Source of the DNA: Desulfobulbus sp.
GTDB lineage: Bacteria > Desulfobacterota > Desulfobulbia > Desulfobulbales > Desulfobulbaceae
NCBI RefSeq assembly: GCF_030824455.1
Contig: NZ_JAVBXR010000014.1
Span: forward strand, 1-50,866
Direction: 5' to 3'
DNA: 50,866 bases
Part shown: one piece after another, positions 46,643-50,866 of the stretch
Position numbering within the stretch: position 1 is the first letter of the stretch
Layout of the letters: every line of letters begins with the position of its first letter
Translations under genes and position numbers: made by a program
Notes under the pieces: model-generated
Databases searched by the model: none
The model's input: only the letters and a program-made list of their open reading frames with translations
What the model was told of the DNA's origin: nothing

Positions 46643-48310
46643 TCACTTGGAGGTGAGGCTGACGGTGTACCGGCATTCTCCTTCCGTCCCGATGAGGCGC
46701 AACGTATACTGATCGGCCTTGGAGGCGGTGAAGGGGATGAACGAGGTCTCCTGGCCGCGGATCCGTTTGTAGGGGTCGCTGTAGACTGGGCTTCCGGTGG
46801 AATCCAACACTTTCACGTTGTACGCGCCTTGGTCGCCAGTTGCCGGGAAATTGAAGCGCACCGGGACGTTGGCGTCGAGATCAAAGCGATATTCCGCCAC
46901 GGCGTCCTTGGCGATGACGCCGCTTGCCGCGCTGCCTCCAATTTTCAGCAGATTGGCCTCGCCGCGAAGCTGGGCGTCAAAGGCGATGGACTGCAGGGCC
47001 AGGCTGTATTGCCCGGCGCCTTCCGTTCCCAGGACGCGCACCACATAGGCGTCGGTTGTTGGGGGGGTGAAGGGGGTGGTGATCGGCGCTTGGTCAGGTC
47101 GTGACTCGCACAGGTTGCGAAAGACTATTTTTCCTGTGGAATCGGAAAGTTCGGTGGTGTATTTATAGTCGTCGCCGTGCAGCGACTGGACGATCCGCAC
47201 CGGGCTGTTGCGGTAGAGTTTCACCTTGTATTCGGCGACGGCGTTCTTCACGATGGTTTCCGACTGCGCGTCGCCGTCCACGCTGATGATGTTCTTGTCG
47301 CTGCGCAAGGCCGCATCGGAGGTAATCGGGGAGAAGGCAATCTTGTAGGCGCCTTCGCCTCCGGTGCCGGTGACCCTGAGGGCAAATTTGTCGGTCGCCA
47401 GAGGCGTGCACGGAAAGGAAACCTCGGCGTCCAGCAGGGGGCTTTTCAGCGAGCGGCTGCAGGACACCCGGTTGGTCGAGTCAATCAATTCCACGGCGTA
47501 TCGCACCTTGTCGCCTGTTGGCGCCAGGGTGATTTGGATCGGGCTGTTTGCCGTCAACGAGATGGCGTGCTCCTTGGTGACGTTGGTGAGAATGGTCCCG
47601 GTAAACGAGGACTGGTTTTGCGGGGCGGCAATCTTCGGAGCCGACTTGCCGGGCGCGGGGTCGGCGCCAAGGGTGGTCGGTTTTTCGCCGCCGCCTTGGT
47701 CGCCCTCGTCAAAGAACAGGGCGATGGCGTTGGCGAGCGCGTCCTGGCGGATCACATTGCCCACGCCGTTGGTGATTGAAAGGAGCATCCCGGCAACCTG
47801 TCCGGCCAGGTACAGGGGGCTGCCGCTGGCCCCTTTGCTCAGAGCGTCTTCCTGGTTCACGGGGCGGATGTTGATGTTGCGGTATTTGTCGTAGCCTATG
47901 ACATCAACCGGAATTTTGCGGATGCTGCCGTCGGCGAGCATGGAGTGCAACTCGCCCTGTTGTTCCGTGCCGAGCAGCGCGTTGAGTTGTTCCCGGCTTG
48001 GCCAAATGGTTTGCCGGCAGGCAACGTGATCGTCCGTTTTCAGGCGGAGAATGCTGATGTCTCCCGGGAACAATTCAATTAATTCAGCCGGATATTTTGA
48101 TCGGTCGGCTGTTGTCGCTTCAAGGGTAAAGGCGTCTTCAACAACATGGGCCGGGGTGATGAGCAGGCACTCGGTGTTTCTCTGGCGAAAAATTCCCTGA
48201 CCTGTTTCGTTTTCATCCACCTTCAGATACACGTCGGAGGCTCCCGCTTGCACGCACTGCAGACAGACAAGCAGGGCGCCGACAAGAAAAAATTGATAAA
48301 ATATTCTCAT
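46643..48310 (-). CDS. Secreted trypsin-like serine protease with three C-terminal repeats
   Basis: A 555-residue protein with a signal peptide (about 1-24). Residues 25-200 have a chymotrypsin-fold triad: His55 in LLITPAHVV, Asp84 in PGDISILRL and Ser162 in KGASGSPLYLAG. A Gly/Pro linker is followed by three similar ~100-residue units (about 233-330, 338-441, 452-553), each with a 'Y-x-V/T-E/K-L-x-D-S-T' strand and a closing 'D-x-Y-x-x-R-V-x-G-T-E-G-x-G-x-Y' segment, like prepeptidase C-terminal-type beta sandwiches. It is the last of three linked genes on this strand. No good ribosome-binding site is seen. The target is unknown. Confidence 0.8.
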   Translation of the reverse strand: MRIFYQFFLVGALLVCLQCVQAGASDVYLKVDENETGQGIFRQRNTECLLITPAHVVEDAFTLEATTADRSKYPAELIELFPGDISILRLKTDDHVACRQTIWPSREQLNALLGTEQQGELHSMLADGSIRKIPVDVIGYDKYRNINIRPVNQEDALSKGASGSPLYLAGQVAGMLLSITNGVGNVIRQDALANAIALFFDEGDQGGGEKPTTLGADPAPGKSAPKIAAPQNQSSFTGTILTNVTKEHAISLTANSPIQITLAPTGDKVRYAVELIDSTNRVSCSRSLKSPLLDAEVSFPCTPLATDKFALRVTGTGGEGAYKIAFSPITSDAALRSDKNIISVDGDAQSETIVKNAVAEYKVKLYRNSPVRIVQSLHGDDYKYTTELSDSTGKIVFRNLCESRPDQAPITTPFTPPTTDAYVVRVLGTEGAGQYSLALQSIAFDAQLRGEANLLKIGGSAASGVIAKDAVAEYRFDLDANVPVRFNFPATGDQGAYNVKVLDSTGSPVYSDPYKRIRGQETSFIPFTASKADQYTLRLIGTEGECRYTVSLTSK

Positions 48311-48351
48311 TTGAATTAATTATGGTTGATGAGTTGTGGAAACGACACCTG

Positions 48352-49371
48352 CTATTTTAATTTCATCTGTGAATGAAAATAGAGTATGCGTATTGAAAAA
48401 ACCAAAATTCCTGGAACCGCCAGCATCAAGGCCCAAGTAATAACGAGCTCTTCATCTTTTCCCAGTTTGGACCATAAATTGTTGCGAATTTTTAAGTTTG
48501 TTTCTCTGAATTTTTTGATCGTTGCAGAATGCGCTTCAACGATGGCGATAAGCTGTATGCCGCGATCACTGTCAAAGGTGACCATGCCGCTTGTTTTGGG
48601 ATCAGCGGGCATGAATTGCAAACCGTCGCCCAATTGCAGTTTATAGGGGTCAACCTTGTAGTGATTTCCAGACAACAGCTGTTTGGCGACCATATGAATC
48701 TCGCCGTCAAGCAACAAGCCGTTTTGCTGGTAGGCGTCATAGGTCGGCACCCGTCCAACCACCAGCGGTCCGTCAATATTGTATTTCCACGCCACGCCTT
48801 GGTTGATTAAACTCATCGGATCGTTGAGCACCAGATCAATCGTTTCCGGCAGGGTGCGAATTTTTTGGTCGTTTTCGTCGTAAACGCTGTTTTTTCCAGC
48901 GCTTTTAATCTGCACATGCAAGGGCCCCTTGCCGATCCTGGAAAAAACAATATTCGATTTTCCTTGGATTTGCAGCGATCCTGATCCTTGATGCGAGAAT
49001 GACTGCGATTTCGAGGAAGTGGAAGCAAGGGGATCAAAGACTTCAGCGCTGGCCTCTTCTTCCCAATACAAGGTCGCGTTGCGAAAGGGGATTCGGGGCG
49101 GATCTACGCTCTCGGGCTGGTATTCTATCCGCTCTGATCTCGCCGTGACGATAAATGAGCCAGGACTGAAGGAGTTGATGGCGATTTTGGCGACAAACAT
49201 CACCAGGATTGCAATATAAATGCATAAAAACAAGGCGATGCAGTGCAGGGCGCGAGGGTATTGATGCGACATGTCCTGGAACACCTTTTTTTCCGGTTCC
49301 GAGACAACCGCCGCAAGTAAAACATCTCGGATGAGAACGATGCCTTTATAGAACAATCTTCGCGCCGGCAC
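48352..49371 (-). CDS. Hypothetical membrane protein, extracytoplasmic loop between two helices
   Basis: A 339-residue protein with two hydrophobic segments, one at about 42-67 (ALHCIALFLCIYIAILVMF) and one at about 311-331 (VITWALMLAVPGILVFSIRI). The 240 residues between them are hydrophilic and Ser/Gln-rich, and should sit in the periplasm. The GTG start at 49371 is five bases past the upstream gene's stop. The second gene of a three-gene set; no homologous domain recognised. It may support the exported protease next door. Confidence 0.65.
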   Translation of the reverse strand: MPARRLFYKGIVLIRDVLLAAVVSEPEKKVFQDMSHQYPRALHCIALFLCIYIAILVMFVAKIAINSFSPGSFIVTARSERIEYQPESVDPPRIPFRNATLYWEEEASAEVFDPLASTSSKSQSFSHQGSGSLQIQGKSNIVFSRIGKGPLHVQIKSAGKNSVYDENDQKIRTLPETIDLVLNDPMSLINQGVAWKYNIDGPLVVGRVPTYDAYQQNGLLLDGEIHMVAKQLLSGNHYKVDPYKLQLGDGLQFMPADPKTSGMVTFDSDRGIQLIAIVEAHSATIKKFRETNLKIRNNLWSKLGKDEELVITWALMLAVPGILVFSIRILYFHSQMKLK

Positions 49372-49375
49372 TGAT

Positions 49376-50149
49376 TTATCTCACCGGGAATTCAACATTG
49401 GGCAGTCTGTTGCCAAAATTGTTTCTTAAGATAAAGACGCTTTTCGGCTCGTTGACCACATCCTTTTTCAGCAGGCATTGGGTGTCGTAGGCGATGGTGC
49501 TGTCGGCCGTGATTTTGCTGCAGGGAATCCTGCCCGTTGCTCCCGGCACGCCAATTTCAGTGTCCGTGTTGCCGGAGTTGACGTACAGCACGTAATCGTT
49601 GGCCGCGCTGGCGCCCCAACTGGACGGAACATATTTGACCTCGCTGGACAAGCAGTCTTTTTGGGTGACGGCCGCGAGCACAACCAGGGCGTCCGGGGCG
49701 TAGCCGGCAATTTGCGTCTGATATTTCGACGGCATGTTCACCAGGATGGAGCCGGCCGGTTGTTCGCCCAGGGCGTATTGCCAGGAGGCGGCGTAGCGGC
49801 CGTCGCGACTGACCATGTTGACGCACAACATGGTGTCTTGCTCCCGGACGTCGTGTTGCAAATAGATGTACAGCGCATTCAGGTCAATGTGCTCAAGAGC
49901 GCTTTGGTGCATGAAGCCGGCGCGAATGCCGCCTGAAACCGTTACTTTTTCCAAGTAGGATTCTTTGAACTGGGCGTCGTTCAGGACGATTTTTCGTTGC
50001 TCTTCCCCGATTGCCGGCCACGATGCGCCGAAAATCGCGATTGAGCCGCAGGTCAGGGCAAGCAAGGCGGCACAGCGCTTTGTGGTCGCGCGCTCCTTCG
50101 GCTGCTGGCGGTCTGGAAGATTTTTTGCAGTCAACAGGGTGTGTTTCAT
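49376..50149 (-). CDS. Hypothetical exported protein
   Basis: A 257-residue protein with a long basic N-region and a hydrophobic segment at about 28-45 (AALLALTCGSIAIFGASWPA), probably a signal peptide. The rest is beta-rich with several cysteines (MLCVNMV, KDCLSS, IPCSKI, TQCLL) that could form disulfides. The ATG at 50149 was chosen over a much longer frame because AGGAGG lies seven bases ahead. It is the first gene of the set with the membrane protein and protease. No family recognised. Confidence 0.7.
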   Translation of the reverse strand: MKHTLLTAKNLPDRQQPKERATTKRCAALLALTCGSIAIFGASWPAIGEEQRKIVLNDAQFKESYLEKVTVSGGIRAGFMHQSALEHIDLNALYIYLQHDVREQDTMLCVNMVSRDGRYAASWQYALGEQPAGSILVNMPSKYQTQIAGYAPDALVVLAAVTQKDCLSSEVKYVPSSWGASAANDYVLYVNSGNTDTEIGVPGATGRIPCSKITADSTIAYDTQCLLKKDVVNEPKSVFILRNNFGNRLPNVEFPVR

Positions 50150-50600
50150 GGGGTGGCCTCCTGGGTCATTCTGCCGCGTCACGGCGCAGTGCGGTTGCAT
50201 GGTGCTCTTTTCAGGGCGGGCGCTTTCTTGTGCGGAAGCGTTTGCGAGGGTGGAGAGGATCTTGTGCAAGGTGGAATGTACCAATCTCCCTGTGCATTTT
50301 CCATGTGTATTCACTGCGTTTAGGAAAATTCCATGCGGCGGCCTTGCCGGGAGCATCGAATGCCTGGGCAACGGCGCGCCGTCGGCGAAACGGCCCCTTT
50401 TTCCGATGAGGCTTGGCCGACGAGACCGTCGGGTCTCGGCCGGTTGCGGCCCAATCCCTCTTGATTTTTGCATATTTTTCTTGATTATCTTGAGGTAAGA
50501 TTGAACTTTGCCATTGTTTGCCTCTTTCTCCGAGCCGCGTCTGTCCCAAGGTGCGAGGCCAAGCCTTCCAGGCGGCTCCTTTGTTTCCAAGAGATCTGCC
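50150..50600. other. Intergenic region before the MazG-like gene
   Basis: About 450 bases between divergent genes. It contains a GC-rich hairpin at 50415-50441 (CGAGACC/GGTCTCG with a GTCG loop and an outer GGC/GCC pair) and an AT-rich stretch near 50460-50500 that could hold promoters. The frames open here have no start signal and I treat them as chance. No known RNA family was recognised. Confidence 0.45.
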
Positions 50601-50866
50601 ATGAACTGCGAAACTGTGCCGTATCAATGCAACACCCTTGAAGAATTGGCCCTGGAACTGCGGCGTTTTGCCGACCAGCGCAACTGGGAGCCGTTCCACA
50701 CCCCGAAAAATCTCGCCTCAGCCCTGATCGTGGAAGCGGCGGAACTGCTGGAACACTTTCAGTGGATGACCCAGGAGCAAAGCCGCAACCTGGCGCCTGC
50801 AACCAAGGCTGAGGTGGCGCACGAGATCGCCGACGTGCTGATTTATCTCACCCGCCTGGCCGACCA
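50601..50866 (+). CDS. MazG-like nucleotide pyrophosphohydrolase (partial, runs off window)
   Basis: The first 88 residues of a gene cut by the window end. The sequence begins MNCETVPYQCNTLEELALEL and contains the all-alpha NTP-PPase pattern LIVEAAELLEHFQW (metal-binding E-x-x-E helix) and AHEIADVLIYLTRLAD (E-x-x-D). Such enzymes hydrolyse (d)NTPs to monophosphates, often as housecleaning. The ATG has only a weak purine-rich site. The remaining C-terminal part is outside. Confidence 0.85.
   Translation, partial: MNCETVPYQCNTLEELALELRRFADQRNWEPFHTPKNLASALIVEAAELLEHFQWMTQEQSRNLAPATKAEVAHEIADVLIYLTRLAD

Noticed and set aside
50340..50480. Cyclic di-GMP riboswitch near the GC-rich hairpin
   Set aside because: The conserved GGnAA and GCAAAGC-type cores are absent; only a simple hairpin is present.
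50150..50602. N-terminal extension of the exported protein up to 50602
   Set aside because: The extension has low-complexity Arg/Pro-rich composition, would place the signal peptide in the middle of the protein, and a strong AGGAGG site marks the start at 50149.

Overview
The window reads as chromosomal DNA of an anaerobic, Gram-negative, sulfur-metabolising bacterium, most likely a Desulfobulbales-like member of Desulfobacterota. The outer membrane is indicated by KDO synthesis (kdsA, kdsC), lptC and a Pal lipoprotein. Anaerobic life is indicated by two rubrerythrin/rubredoxin-type proteins, desulfoferrodoxin, rubredoxin and an FprA-type flavodiiron protein. Sulfur metabolism is indicated by a YedE/TusA/DsrE cluster. 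Lysine and peptidoglycan synthesis apparently uses the DapL route. The genus cannot be fixed from sequence alone. No rRNA, tRNA, CRISPR, insertion sequence or phage gene was recognised.

Layout. 0.2-4.7 kb (minus): a hybrid sensor kinase with a periplasmic solute-binding-type sensor, a YchJ/SEC-C protein and a P-loop kinase-like protein. 5.1-8.4 kb (plus): purU and a transketolase, with a small minus-strand gene between them. 8.5-15.5 kb (minus): a run of housekeeping genes (formyl-THF cyclo-ligase, a possible 39-aa leader ORF, rsmB, a conserved unknown, a Xaa-Pro peptidase-like protein, PIN-PhoH, an unknown, pyrF, nitroreductase). 15.5-18.3 kb: yedE (minus) diverging from tusA, dsrE-like and two small genes (plus). 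This is the composition described as the 'YTD' cluster of sulfur-disproportionating bacteria. 18.4-27 kb: a serine hydrolase (minus), then dnaN, gyrB, gyrA, gpsA (plus), without dnaA or recF. 27-29.8 kb: a rubredoxin-membrane fusion, rubrerythrin and an HD-GYP response regulator. 29.9-33.5 kb: gatC, gatA, hisC, cmk. 33.7-38.8 kb (minus): pyrG, kdsA, kdsC, lptC, dapL, behind a promoter that is followed at once by a terminator-like hairpin. 38.9-41.7 kb (minus): a polar amino-acid ABC importer plus a cupin. 41.9-46.5 kb (plus): pal, then an oxygen and peroxide defence block (Fur-family regulator with an extra C-terminal domain, peroxiredoxin, desulfoferrodoxin, rubredoxin, a DsrE-like protein, flavodiiron protein). 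46.6-50.1 kb (minus): three poorly known exported or membrane proteins, including a trypsin-fold protease with three C-terminal repeats. The window ends inside a MazG-like gene.

How it works together. The YTD block probably moves and carries sulfane sulfur (membrane permease to TusA/DsrE-type carriers). The redox blocks remove O2, superoxide and peroxide with rubredoxin-type electron donors under a Fur/PerR-like regulator. Genes left of about 17 kb are mostly on the minus strand and those from 17 to 33 kb on the plus strand, diverging around dnaN-gyrB-gyrA. This is compatible with a nearby replication origin, although no clear DnaA-box cluster was found.
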